Positions 1-7,994 of a DNA stretch of 64,000 bases are shown one piece after another. Numbering within the stretch: position 1 is the stretch's first letter; every line of letters begins with the position of its first letter. The translations under genes were made by a program, and so were the position numbers. The stretch spans positions 744,001-808,000 of the forward strand of contig CP007060.1 of NCBI GenBank assembly GCA_000230955.3, in the 5' to 3' direction. The notes below the pieces were generated by a model. The model made no database searches, was not told where the DNA came from, and saw nothing but the letters and a program-made list of their open reading frames with translations. Source of the stretch: Halobacterium sp. DL1 (lineage in GTDB: Archaea > Halobacteriota > Halobacteria > Halobacteriales > Halobacteriaceae).

Positions 1-1
1 T

Positions 2-739
2 AACCTGCTGAACCGCCACGCAATCGTGGAGGCGAACCTTTCCGGGACGGAGAATCCGACCCTCGAGTTCGACTCCTACCAGCGCATCGAGTCGAACTGG
101 GACTACGGCTTCGTCCAGGTGTCGACCGACGGCGGCGAGACCTGGCAGAGCCTCTCGAACGAGCACACCGACGAGTCGGCGGCCGGCGGCGCCCACCCGC
201 GGGTGCAGGCGAACCTCCCCGGGCTGACCGGGAACACCGACGGCTGGCAGGCCCAGTCCTTCGACCTCTCGGCCTACGAGGGCAACGAGAGCGTGCTCGT
301 CTCCTTCCGATACGTCACCGACTGGGCGGTCACAGAGCCCGGCTGGTGGGTGAAGGACGTCTCCGTCGCGGGCGAGTCCGTCTCGACGGACTCTGTCGAG
401 CCCTTCCAGAGCCTCCGGGAGGCGACCGGTGACAACGTCGAGTACCAGTTCACGTTCGTCGGCGTGAAGCACAACGGCAACTACCAGGTCAAACAACTCG
501 ACACCCGGACGTTCGACGACGGCGGTGAGCGTGAACTGAAGCAGTTCCTCCACAACGGCAACTTCGAGCGGGTCGTCGTCGCGAGCACGTGGGCCGGGAA
601 GTCCGGTGAGTCGGGCCGCGTGCCGGTCGGCGTGGAGTTCCAGTTCGCCCACGAGAACGGGAACAACGGCAACAACGGAAACAACGGGAACGGCAACGGA
701 AACAACGGAAACCACGGCAACGGGAACGGGCCCCACTGA
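2..739 (+). CDS. C-terminal part of a secreted immune-inhibitor-A-like protein (5' end outside window)
   Basis: The frame is open to the left edge, so the start lies outside the window; an internal GTG at 26 is probably not the real start. About 245 residues are visible. They form a beta-sandwich-like module with an Asp-box-type motif (STDGGETW) and a GWWVKDVSV motif, the pattern seen next to or within M6 peptidases (immune inhibitor A) and MAM-like domains. The last 30 or so residues are almost only Asn and Gly (repeats of GNN and GNG) ending in GPH, probably a flexible or surface tail. I infer an exported protein, perhaps a peptidase, but the catalytic domain is not in view, so the activity is unproven. 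Confidence 0.7.
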   Translation, partial: NLLNRHAIVEANLSGTENPTLEFDSYQRIESNWDYGFVQVSTDGGETWQSLSNEHTDESAAGGAHPRVQANLPGLTGNTDGWQAQSFDLSAYEGNESVLVSFRYVTDWAVTEPGWWVKDVSVAGESVSTDSVEPFQSLREATGDNVEYQFTFVGVKHNGNYQVKQLDTRTFDDGGERELKQFLHNGNFERVVVASTWAGKSGESGRVPVGVEFQFAHENGNNGNNGNNGNGNGNNGNHGNGNGPH

Positions 740-892
740 CGCGTCCCGTTTCAGCCCGGAACGTTCCGCCACCCGCTGACGGTACCGCCCTTCTTCTTTC
801 GTGTCGACGCCGCGAGCGACGGCCGCATCGCAGTCGGTCGCCGGGTGAGTGGACGGTAACGTTCAACCGGGTCGAGTGCGTTCACGGGCACG

Positions 893-1411
893 ATGAAGAA
901 GACGCCGACCGGCACCGCCGTCGGGGTGGAGGACCCCTACGACCACGCCGGCGTCTGCGACCACGTCACCGGCGACGGGAAGTGCCGGTACGCCTTCGAA
1001 CACGGCGAGCACGACCCCGAGTTCGCGGCCGAGCGCCGCGCCGAGGAGTTCGCCTGCCCCGTGGCGGAGGGCGACTGGGAGTGGGCCGACTGCCCCCACT
1101 ACCGCTGCCGCCAGCACGACCGGGAGTGTGCGCGCTGTGGCCTCGAGGAGCGCCGGCAGGCCCACGCCGACGAGCGACCACTCCTCGAGGAACACCACCT
1201 CGCGTACGACGACGAGGAGGACGTCGGCCACGAGATTACGGTGTTCCTCTGCCGGTGGTGTCACGCGAAGGTCCACGACTCGTGGGCGCGCATCGACGAC
1301 GACGTCGGCCCGGACCCGGAGGCCATCGCGGCCGCCGAGGGCCGGCGCAGTGCCGAGCAGTCCGAACTCTCCTTCGAGTCGGCGGCCGAGCGCTTCGAGC
1401 CCGAGGACTGA
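893..1411 (+). CDS. HNH-like zinc-binding protein, conserved in haloarchaea
   Basis: This 172-residue protein has two Cys-x2-Cys knuckles, CARCG and CRWC, with an EEHHL motif between them and the second followed by HAKVH. That order (CxxC, HH, CxxC, H) resembles an HNH/McrA-type beta-beta-alpha metal site. A further CP-x2-YRC segment lies just before the first knuckle. From memory it matches an uncharacterised haloarchaeal family (DUF7097); I could not check this. The C-terminal 45 residues are acidic. The gene stands alone between the secreted-protein gene and the VOC gene. A nuclease role is only an inference from the motif. Confidence 0.75.
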   Translation: MKKTPTGTAVGVEDPYDHAGVCDHVTGDGKCRYAFEHGEHDPEFAAERRAEEFACPVAEGDWEWADCPHYRCRQHDRECARCGLEERRQAHADERPLLEEHHLAYDDEEDVGHEITVFLCRWCHAKVHDSWARIDDDVGPDPEAIAAAEGRRSAEQSELSFESAAERFEPED

Positions 1412-1478
1412 CGCACCGAGTGCGGGCGCGTGTCGCTGGCACCCCGAGAGCTAACTGTCGAACCGTCCAAGGTGACGT

Positions 1479-1919
1479 ATGAACGAGGACACGCCGTACC
1501 ACCTCGGGCACGTCCACCTCAAGGTCCGGGACCTCGACCGCGCGGTGGCGTTCTACCGCGCGGTGTTCGACCTGACGGTGAACGAGACCCAGGGACGGTT
1601 CGCGTTCCTCACGTGGGGCGACCACCACCACGACGTCGCGCTGCAGGCGGTCGGCGCGGACGCCCCCGACGCGGGCCGGGGCGTCGGCCTCTACCACGCC
1701 GCCATCGAGGTGGACTCCGAGAGCGCGCTGGGAGACGTCTACGACCGCCTCGCCGAACGGGACGTCCCCGTGACGCCCGTCGACCACGGCATCAGCAAGG
1801 CACTCTACTTCTCTGACCCCGCGGGCAACGGGCTGGAGGCATACGTGGACACCCGCGAGGAGCAGGAGCAGTCCGCGTGGGCGGGCGAGAACCGACGCTT
1901 CGACCCGGCGGTGCTGTAG
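1479..1919 (+). CDS. VOC family (glyoxalase/extradiol dioxygenase-like) metalloenzyme
   Basis: This 146-residue protein has the vicinal-oxygen-chelate fold signature. It opens with HLGHVHLKVRDLDRAVAFY, whose first histidine is the usual metal ligand. A second half-module follows with GLYHAAIEV, and the C-terminal YFSDPAGNGLEAY places the usual Glu ligand. The ending DPxGNGLE is typical of catechol-2,3-dioxygenase-like and glyoxalase-like VOC proteins of the CatE group. The substrate cannot be deduced and there is no pathway neighbour. The ATG is preceded by an A/G-rich stretch but no clear Shine-Dalgarno sequence. Confidence 0.85.
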   Translation: MNEDTPYHLGHVHLKVRDLDRAVAFYRAVFDLTVNETQGRFAFLTWGDHHHDVALQAVGADAPDAGRGVGLYHAAIEVDSESALGDVYDRLAERDVPVTPVDHGISKALYFSDPAGNGLEAYVDTREEQEQSAWAGENRRFDPAVL

Positions 1920-2043
1920 CGGTCGTTCCCAGCACGGTTTCTCTGGTCAGCGTGCAGAGCGAAACGGCCGTTCGATGCAGTTAAACTGCTGCTCGGTACG
2001 TATCTCCACAAAACACTTCCCGCGGTCGTTATTTGATTTTGAT

Positions 2044-2622
2044 ATGAATTGGCGGAGTATTGTATTGTCTATTTCCGGAGTACTTCTGCTGTATCTCTCT
2101 GTACGTATGGGTGGTCTCTCGACGGGCTATGGAATCGGGCGACCATCGGTACTCCTCCGCGTCGGGATGGGATACGCAGTACTTGGCATACTGACGGGAA
2201 TTTTGCATCCGACCACCGTCCGGAAGGGAATGTTGAACGCAATGGCGACGATAGCGGTGATCTTCGTCGTCGGTCTCTGTGTGATGTACTACGACTTAGG
2301 TGCCCACCCACCGGTGGGAGGTACCGACCTGACTCTACCCCGGCTGGTCAGCACCCAGATGGAATTACTGCTCGTCACACTCCCCGTTCCCGCAGGATAC
2401 ATCTCGGGAATCCTTCTACGAGAACGAACAATAGTGGAGGCGGCAGGCCTCTTGCTCACTGTGATGGTAGTCGGGTTCGCTGGCGGGACAGGGGTTTCGT
2501 TAGCCCAAGGGAGTGCGCCCGGCTTTACCCAACTCATATTCGGCGGGGCAATTCTCGCTACAACCGTGTTTGCGCTGCTTCCACTGGGCGTGATGAGATG
2601 GCTTGCCCCGAGCAGTAGATAG
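2044..2622 (+). CDS. Hypothetical integral membrane protein, AT-rich
   Basis: The protein has 192 residues from the ATG at 2044. The open frame runs up to 1975, but those codons do not look coding and 2044 starts directly with MNWRSIVLSISGVLL. I see about five or six hydrophobic segments, near residues 7-20, 40-55, 65-85, 110-130, 140-155 and 165-182, and no known motif. Codon use includes ATA, TTG, AGA and TTT, unlike the C/G-ending codons of its neighbours, and the G+C content is visibly lower. This suggests later acquisition or weak codon selection. It is convergent with the ABC operon at 2701. I do not recognise the family. Confidence 0.6.
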   Translation: MNWRSIVLSISGVLLLYLSVRMGGLSTGYGIGRPSVLLRVGMGYAVLGILTGILHPTTVRKGMLNAMATIAVIFVVGLCVMYYDLGAHPPVGGTDLTLPRLVSTQMELLLVTLPVPAGYISGILLRERTIVEAAGLLLTVMVVGFAGGTGVSLAQGSAPGFTQLIFGGAILATTVFALLPLGVMRWLAPSSR

Positions 2623-2670
2623 ATTCGTAGAGCTACCTATCGATTCAATCGTCGCAGTTTCAGCGTAGTA

Positions 2671-2688
2671 CGGAATAGAGAAATTCCG
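2671..2688. other. Short inverted repeat in convergent intergenic region
   Basis: CGGAAT and ATTCCG form 6-bp arms around a 6-nt loop between the convergent ends at 2622 and 2701. It may help end transcription, but no clear T-run follows, so the call is weak. Confidence 0.3.
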
Positions 2689-2700
2689 GTAGCAGCTGTG

Positions 2701-3417
2701 CTACCCGCCCAGGAACCGCTGGCGGACTTCCTCGTTGCCGAGCAACTCCTTGCCGGGCCCGTCGTAGGCGTTCTCGCCGTTGACGAGCACGTAGCCGCGG
2801 TCGCAGCGCCGGAGTGCCTCCTTCGCGTTCTGCTCGACCATCAGCACCGCCGTCCCGCCGTCGTTGATCTCGTCGATGCGGTCGAAGAGGTCGTCGACGA
2901 GGTCCGGGGCGAGGCCCGCGGAGGGCTCGTCGAGCAACAGCAGGTCGGGGTCGCTCATCAGCGCCGACCCCATCGCGAGCATCTGGCGCTGCCCGCCGGA
3001 CATCGTGCCGGCGCGCTGCTGCTGGCGCTCCTCGAGGATGGGGAAGTAGTCGAACACCATCTCGAGGGTGTCCTGCGGGAACTCGTCCTCGGTGAACACG
3101 CCCATCTCCAGGTTCTCGCGGACGGTGAGGCTCGTGAAGATATTCCCCGACTGGGGGACGTACGTGATGCCGCGGTCGATGATCTCAGAGGAGGCGGCGG
3201 CGTGGATGGGTTCTCCGCGGAACGAGATGCTCCCGTCCATGTACGTGGTCAGCCCGAAGACGGACTTCATCGCGGTGGACTTCCCGGCGCCGTTCGGGCC
3301 GACGATGGTGACGTACTCGCCGTCGGCGACGTGCATGTCGACGTCGGTGAGAATCTGCAGGTCGCCGTAGCCGGCGTCCAGGGAGTCGAGTTCGAGCAGC
3401 GGCGTGCGGTCGCTCAC
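2701..3417 (-). CDS. livF: ABC transporter ATP-binding protein, LivF type
   Basis: This is a 238-residue ATPase of the branched-chain amino acid/amide (HAAT) ABC family. Walker A GPNGAGKST is at residues 40-48, the Q-loop glutamine near 89, the signature MSGGQ at 139-143 and Walker B LLLLDE at 159-164. It pairs with LivG at the inner membrane face to power LivH/LivM. It is the last gene of the minus-strand unit. Its GTG start overlaps the stop of livG by 4 nt, which indicates translational coupling. The substrate is not set by this subunit; the hydantoinase genes upstream suggest a cyclic amide or amino acid derivative. Confidence 0.93.
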   Translation of the reverse strand: MSDRTPLLELDSLDAGYGDLQILTDVDMHVADGEYVTIVGPNGAGKSTAMKSVFGLTTYMDGSISFRGEPIHAAASSEIIDRGITYVPQSGNIFTSLTVRENLEMGVFTEDEFPQDTLEMVFDYFPILEERQQQRAGTMSGGQRQMLAMGSALMSDPDLLLLDEPSAGLAPDLVDDLFDRIDEINDGGTAVLMVEQNAKEALRRCDRGYVLVNGENAYDGPGKELLGNEEVRQRFLGG

Positions 3418-4190
3418 TGCGCCTCACCCCCGAGGTACGCCTCGACGACGCGTTCGTCCGACCGGACCTCCTCGGGGTCTCCCGAGGTGAGCACGGCGCC
3501 CTGGTGCATCACGATGACCTCCTGGCAGTACTCCATGATGACGTCGATGTCGTGTTCGATGAAGAGGAACGAGTACCCCTCCGACTCCAGCCGCTGGATG
3601 TGTTCGAGGATCTTGTTCTCCAGCGTCGGGTTGACGCCGGCGAGCGGTTCGTCGAGCAACACGAGGTCGGGTTCCGTGAGCAGCGCCCGCGCGAGTTCGA
3701 GCAGTTTGCGCTGGCCGCCCGAGAGGTCGCCGGCGGGCGAGTCGAGCAGGTGGTCTATCTCGAGGCGCTCGGCCATCTCGACCGCGCGCCGCTGTGCCTC
3801 GGCCTCGTCGGCGTAGTAGTCGCCGCCCCGCGTCCACGTGGTGACGAGGCGCTCGCCGCTCTGGTTCTTCGGCGCGAGCGCGAGGTTCTCCCGGACGGTC
3901 ATCTCGGGGAGTTCGCGGGGAATCTGGAACGTGCGGACGAGTCCCCGTTCGGCGACCGCTGGCGGGCGCTCGCCGGTGATGTCCTCGCCGCGGAAGCGGA
4001 CGGTGCCGCCGTCGGGTTCGAGGAAGCCGGTGATGCAGTCGAACATCGTCGACTTCCCGGCGCCGTTCGGTCCGATGAGGCCCGTGATGCCGGGTTCGAC
4101 GTCGAACGACGCGCCGTCGAGGGCGGTGATGCCGCCGAAGTACCGCTCGACGTCCTCGACCGCGAGGATGGGGTCAGTCACCGCTACCAC
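3414..4190 (-). CDS. livG: ABC transporter ATP-binding protein, LivG type
   Basis: This is a 258-residue ATPase with Walker A GPNGAGKST at residues 40-48, signature LSGGQ at 156-160 and Walker B DLVLLDE at 175-181. The longer stretch between Q-loop and signature (residues 90-150) is typical of LivG rather than LivF. The start is taken as GTG at 4190, which overlaps the end of livM by 17 nt; a second GTG at 4181 is also possible. It forms the nucleotide-binding pair with LivF. Confidence 0.93.
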   Translation of the reverse strand: MVAVTDPILAVEDVERYFGGITALDGASFDVEPGITGLIGPNGAGKSTMFDCITGFLEPDGGTVRFRGEDITGERPPAVAERGLVRTFQIPRELPEMTVRENLALAPKNQSGERLVTTWTRGGDYYADEAEAQRRAVEMAERLEIDHLLDSPAGDLSGGQRKLLELARALLTEPDLVLLDEPLAGVNPTLENKILEHIQRLESEGYSFLFIEHDIDVIMEYCQEVIVMHQGAVLTSGDPEEVRSDERVVEAYLGGEAQ

Positions 4191-5574
4191 CCCCTGGCGT
4201 GACGCCGGTGTCGTAGGTCTGCCGGCCGAGCAGTCCCTCCGAGCGGTAGTAGAGGATGACGATGAGCAGCGCGCCGATGAACATCAGGCGGAGCGCGGCG
4301 AGCTGGGTGGCGTACTCCGCGGGGAAGAAGTCGTTGAGGAACCGCGTGCCCGTGTAGAGCGTCCAGAACACGATGGTTCCCACGATGACTCCACGGTTGT
4401 TCGCGGTGCCGCCGATGATGACCGCACTGAACGCGAAGAACGTGATCTCCGCGGTGAACTGTGACGGGTCGATGAAGCCGATCTGGGTCGCCCAGAGGCC
4501 GCCGGCCGCGCCAGCCAGCGCGGAGCCGAACATCATGCTCTGGACCTTGTAGCGGAACGTCCGCTTGCCCAGCGCCTCCGGCACGCTCTCGTCCTCGCGG
4601 ATGGACCGGAGCACACGCCCGTACGGGCTGTTGACGGTGCGTTCGCACCACCAGTACGCGAGGCCGAGGAAGCCGACGCTCACGAGCAGGACGAACCGGC
4701 CGTAGGTGAACCCGCCGGCGGTCCCGACGGTCGGGTCGAACAGCCAGACGAGGCTAGCGAGGACGCCCGACGGTCCGACCGTGAGCAGCGGCGTGCCGAA
4801 GTACCACAGGGCGAACAGCGCGGCCGCGAACAGCGCCAGCGGCCGGCCGAAGCCGTCGCCGGCGCGGATGCCCTGCGCGAGCACCCAGACGCCGGCGGCG
4901 GCGACGAGCGGCCCGACGAGCACGAGGGCGCCGCCGAGCGTGGCGATGCCGAGGCCCGCGGCGACCAGCACGACGGAGCCGAGCACGTAGGCCGCCGCGC
5001 GTCGGTCGACGGGCCGGAGGTAGCCGCCGACCCGGTAGCCGAGGTAGCCGAGGACGACCACCGACAGCAGCCCGAACACCGCGAGGTTGACGAGGAAGCT
5101 CCCCAGCGAGACGGGGAACACGCCCTCGAGTGGGGCGTAGACGTCGCGGACGCCGAACGGGCCGTTGAACAGCCAGCGCTCGTCGTTGACGACGGCGTGG
5201 AAGATGGTCGCGACGCCGAGCGCGGTGATGGCGAGGTAGTCCTCGCGCAACCGCAGCGTCGGCACGCCGACGGCCAGCGAGACGAGCGCCGCGGCGACCA
5301 TCGCGATACCGAGCGCGAGCAGCCAGCCGAGCAGTCCACCGAGCGGGAGCGCGGAGAGCACCTCGGGGAGCCCGAACCCGCCGATGCCCTGGTAGCCCGA
5401 GGTGCCCGGCGGGATGGTGAGCACGACGGTAACGTAGGCGCCCACCAGGAAGTAGAGGACGTGGCCGAAGTCGACCAGCCCCGTGAACCCGAACTTGATG
5501 TTCAGCCCGAGGCCGAACAGCGTGTAGATGCTGACCACCGTCAGCAGGCTGACGAGGAAGTCCGCGAGCGCCAT
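4174..5574 (-). CDS. livM: ABC transporter permease, LivM type, with enlarged middle
   Basis: This is a 466-residue permease of the branched-chain amino acid/amide class. The N-terminal NIKFGFTGLVDFGHV and the later FIDPSQFTAEITFFAFSAVI match LivM. The coupling segment before the last helices is SPYGRVLRSIREDE. Many LivM proteins have 300-430 residues. Here residues about 175-290 add several hydrophobic segments between the core helices and that coupling loop. Its ATG overlaps the livH stop by one base (TGATG), so the two are coupled. The C-terminus is cytoplasmic-looking and Gly-rich. Confidence 0.9.
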   Translation of the reverse strand: MALADFLVSLLTVVSIYTLFGLGLNIKFGFTGLVDFGHVLYFLVGAYVTVVLTIPPGTSGYQGIGGFGLPEVLSALPLGGLLGWLLALGIAMVAAALVSLAVGVPTLRLREDYLAITALGVATIFHAVVNDERWLFNGPFGVRDVYAPLEGVFPVSLGSFLVNLAVFGLLSVVVLGYLGYRVGGYLRPVDRRAAAYVLGSVVLVAAGLGIATLGGALVLVGPLVAAAGVWVLAQGIRAGDGFGRPLALFAAALFALWYFGTPLLTVGPSGVLASLVWLFDPTVGTAGGFTYGRFVLLVSVGFLGLAYWWCERTVNSPYGRVLRSIREDESVPEALGKRTFRYKVQSMMFGSALAGAAGGLWATQIGFIDPSQFTAEITFFAFSAVIIGGTANNRGVIVGTIVFWTLYTGTRFLNDFFPAEYATQLAALRLMFIGALLIVILYYRSEGLLGRQTYDTGVTPGGGSGD

Positions 5575-6776
5575 CAGGCGTCACCCCACAGGCCCTCGGG
5601 CTTGACGAGCAGCACGGCCACGAGGATGACGAACGCGATGGCGGTGCGGTAGGTGGCGAACCCGGCCGGCAGCAGGTAGACACCGACGTCCATGCTGATG
5701 CCGATGAGGAGGCCGCCCAGCGCGGCCCCGTACGGGGAGTCGATGCCGCCGACGATGACCGCAGCGAACACGGGCAACAGCAGGCTGAACCCCATGTTCG
5801 GGTTGAGATTCGAGGCGTACCAGCCGAGCAGGACGCCCGCGATGGCCGCGAGCACGGCCGCGAGCACCCAGACGACGAGCTGGACGCGGTCGATGTCGAC
5901 GCCGCGGACCCGCGCGAGCGCCTGGTCGTCGGCGGTCGCCCGCATCGCGCGGCCGGTCTTGGTTCGCTTGAGCACGTAGTTCATGCAGAGCATTGTCGCG
6001 ATCATCACGGCGATGATGATGCCGAACTTCCGGCTGTAGCCGACGCGCGTGCTGGCGACGGCGTCGGAGACGGCCAGCGGTGCGCCGCGGGCGAGCAGGG
6101 CGGCCGCCACGAGCGTGACGGCGCCGCTGGCGACGCCCCAGATCCACGGGCTGACGAAGTGGACCTTCTCGAAGCCCTGGTCGCCCGTCCGCCAGCGGTA
6201 GACGGCGACGCCGACGGCGACGGCGACGAGGAGGATTGCAACCACGACTGGCCAGCCGTACCCCCACGCGTCGAGGGTCTGGAGCGCGCCGCCCGCGCGC
6301 TGGTTGATCTCGACCGCGACCCCCTGGCCGGTGAGGTAGAGGTCGGCGTTGAAGTCGACCCGGCTGACGGTGTCGTAGGTGACGTTCTTCGACCCGACGA
6401 GGAACAACACGAGGTTCCGGAGCACGAGCGCGAGTCCCAGGGAGACGATGACCATCGTGATGAGGTCGGCGTCCTTCCCCCGGAACTGCTTGAAGACGAC
6501 CTTCTCGTAGACGCCGCCGAAGACGCCCGCGAGCAGGACGCCGCCGACCGCGGCGAGCGCGAACGGGAGCACGAGCGTGCTCGGGACGAGCGGGAGTTCG
6601 CTGGGGTTGTTCAGCGCCAGCGCGAGGTAGGCGCCGACGGTGAGCATGTCCCCGTGGGCGAAGTTCGGCACCTCGGCGATGCTGTAGACGAGCGAGAGGC
6701 CGAGCGCGCCGGCGGCGATGATGCCGCCGGTCACGATCCCCTGCAGCAGCGCGTTGACGATGCCAGTCTCTACCAT
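5574..6776 (-). CDS. livH: ABC transporter permease, LivH type
   Basis: This is a 400-residue permease starting MVETGIVNALLQGIVTGGI, with the LivH motif AEVPNFAHGDMLTVGAY. The coupling loop is KTGRAMRATADDQALAR, followed by GGIDSPYGAALGGLLIG near the end. A usual LivH has about 290-310 residues. The extra roughly 90 residues lie in the middle (about 130-235) and add two hydrophobic segments, the counterpart of the enlargement in LivM. A 61-nt gap separates it from the MFS gene upstream in the same transcription direction. Confidence 0.92.
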   Translation of the reverse strand: MVETGIVNALLQGIVTGGIIAAGALGLSLVYSIAEVPNFAHGDMLTVGAYLALALNNPSELPLVPSTLVLPFALAAVGGVLLAGVFGGVYEKVVFKQFRGKDADLITMVIVSLGLALVLRNLVLFLVGSKNVTYDTVSRVDFNADLYLTGQGVAVEINQRAGGALQTLDAWGYGWPVVVAILLVAVAVGVAVYRWRTGDQGFEKVHFVSPWIWGVASGAVTLVAAALLARGAPLAVSDAVASTRVGYSRKFGIIIAVMIATMLCMNYVLKRTKTGRAMRATADDQALARVRGVDIDRVQLVVWVLAAVLAAIAGVLLGWYASNLNPNMGFSLLLPVFAAVIVGGIDSPYGAALGGLLIGISMDVGVYLLPAGFATYRTAIAFVILVAVLLVKPEGLWGDA

Positions 6777-6837
6777 GGTCTCCCCCCGCCGGTCTGGCGG
6801 TTCGGCCGCTGTACGCTCGGACGTGTGTACTGTGTTG

Positions 6838-7992
6838 TCATATCGTTTTGGTCGCTGTGTTGGTGGGGGCCGCGCTCACGGCCAGCGCGGCGAGGCCGAG
6901 CAGCACGGCGAGCAGGACGAAGACGGCGCCGTAGCCGCCTGTCGTCGTCCGGACCACGCCCGTCAGCGTCGGGAGCACGACGGCGGCGACGTTGCCGGCG
7001 GCGACGACCACCGCCAGCGCCGCGCCCTGGTGTGGCGTGGCGCCCGCGGCGAGGTTGAACACCGCGCCGAACGGCAGCGAGACGGCGACCATCGCCACGA
7101 GCGGGAACGCGAGTGCGACGAGGCGGACGTCCGCCGTGAGGACGAGGAACGACGCGGCGCCGACGACGGTGGTCGCGCGGACGATTCGTTCGTCCGACAG
7201 CGACCAGCGGCCGGCGACGGTGCCGCCCGCCGCGCGCCCGAGCGTCGCCATCCCGAGCACCGCCGCGTTGAGCGGACCGGTGACCCCGAGGTCGCCGAAG
7301 TACGCCGTGACGAACGTCGAGAGCGTGATGTAGCCGGCGATGATGGCGACGTAACAGAACGCGGCCACGAGCACCGTGCGGTTCCCGAGGACGGTTCGGA
7401 GCGGCGGCCCGCTCCCGTCGCCCTCGCCCGCGGTCCACGTCGCGTGGCGGTACGGCCAGAGCGCGACGACGGCAGGCACGGCCAGTAGCGCGCCGAGCGC
7501 GTGGATGCCGAAGCCGCCGGTCGCCGCGACGATGGGTTCGGCGAGCAGGAAGCCGACGGCGGCGCCCAGCGTGAGCATGCCGCCGTAGACGCCCTGCTGG
7601 CGGGTCGCCTCGGCGCCCGAGTAGAGCCGCGCGATGTGGGTCGCGCCGACGCTCAACAGCAGGCCGCCCGCGAGGCCCCAGACGGTCCGCATCACGAGCG
7701 CTCCCGCGAGCGTCGTCGTGAGGTCGAGGACCACTGCGGCGGCCGCGTGGGCGGCGAGAAGGCTGAGCAGCACCTGCGTGGTCGTCCATCTTGAGACGAG
7801 GCGGTCGGCGACGCCCTGCGCGACGACGAAGGAGACGAGCGCCGCGCTCATCAGCAGGCCGACTGCCGTCAGGCCCGCGTCGTACCGCGTCGCGACGTAG
7901 CCGGGCACCGCGGAGTAGGTGAACGTCACGTAGCCGACGGTGAACACCGCGAGGTGCGGCGCCAACCGGAGGCGACGCGGCTGGTTCGTCAT
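6838..7992 (-). CDS. MFS transporter
   Basis: This 384-residue protein has about 12 hydrophobic segments and the usual MFS A-like loop VADRLVSRWTT after helix 2, as well as a second-half GRAAGGTVAGRWSL. It starts 3 nt after the hyuB stop, inside the liv/hyu unit, so it is probably co-expressed. A unit carrying both an ABC importer and an MFS carrier suggests either a second import route or export of a product. The substrate is unknown. Confidence 0.85.
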   Translation of the reverse strand: MTNQPRRLRLAPHLAVFTVGYVTFTYSAVPGYVATRYDAGLTAVGLLMSAALVSFVVAQGVADRLVSRWTTTQVLLSLLAAHAAAAVVLDLTTTLAGALVMRTVWGLAGGLLLSVGATHIARLYSGAEATRQQGVYGGMLTLGAAVGFLLAEPIVAATGGFGIHALGALLAVPAVVALWPYRHATWTAGEGDGSGPPLRTVLGNRTVLVAAFCYVAIIAGYITLSTFVTAYFGDLGVTGPLNAAVLGMATLGRAAGGTVAGRWSLSDERIVRATTVVGAASFLVLTADVRLVALAFPLVAMVAVSLPFGAVFNLAAGATPHQGAALAVVVAAGNVAAVVLPTLTGVVRTTTGGYGAVFVLLAVLLGLAALAVSAAPTNTATKTI

Positions 7993-7994
7993 TG

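Noticed and set aside
661-736. Asn-Gly repeat as a tandem DNA repeat element
   Set aside because: It is in frame and ends the secreted protein; it is a coding low-complexity tail.
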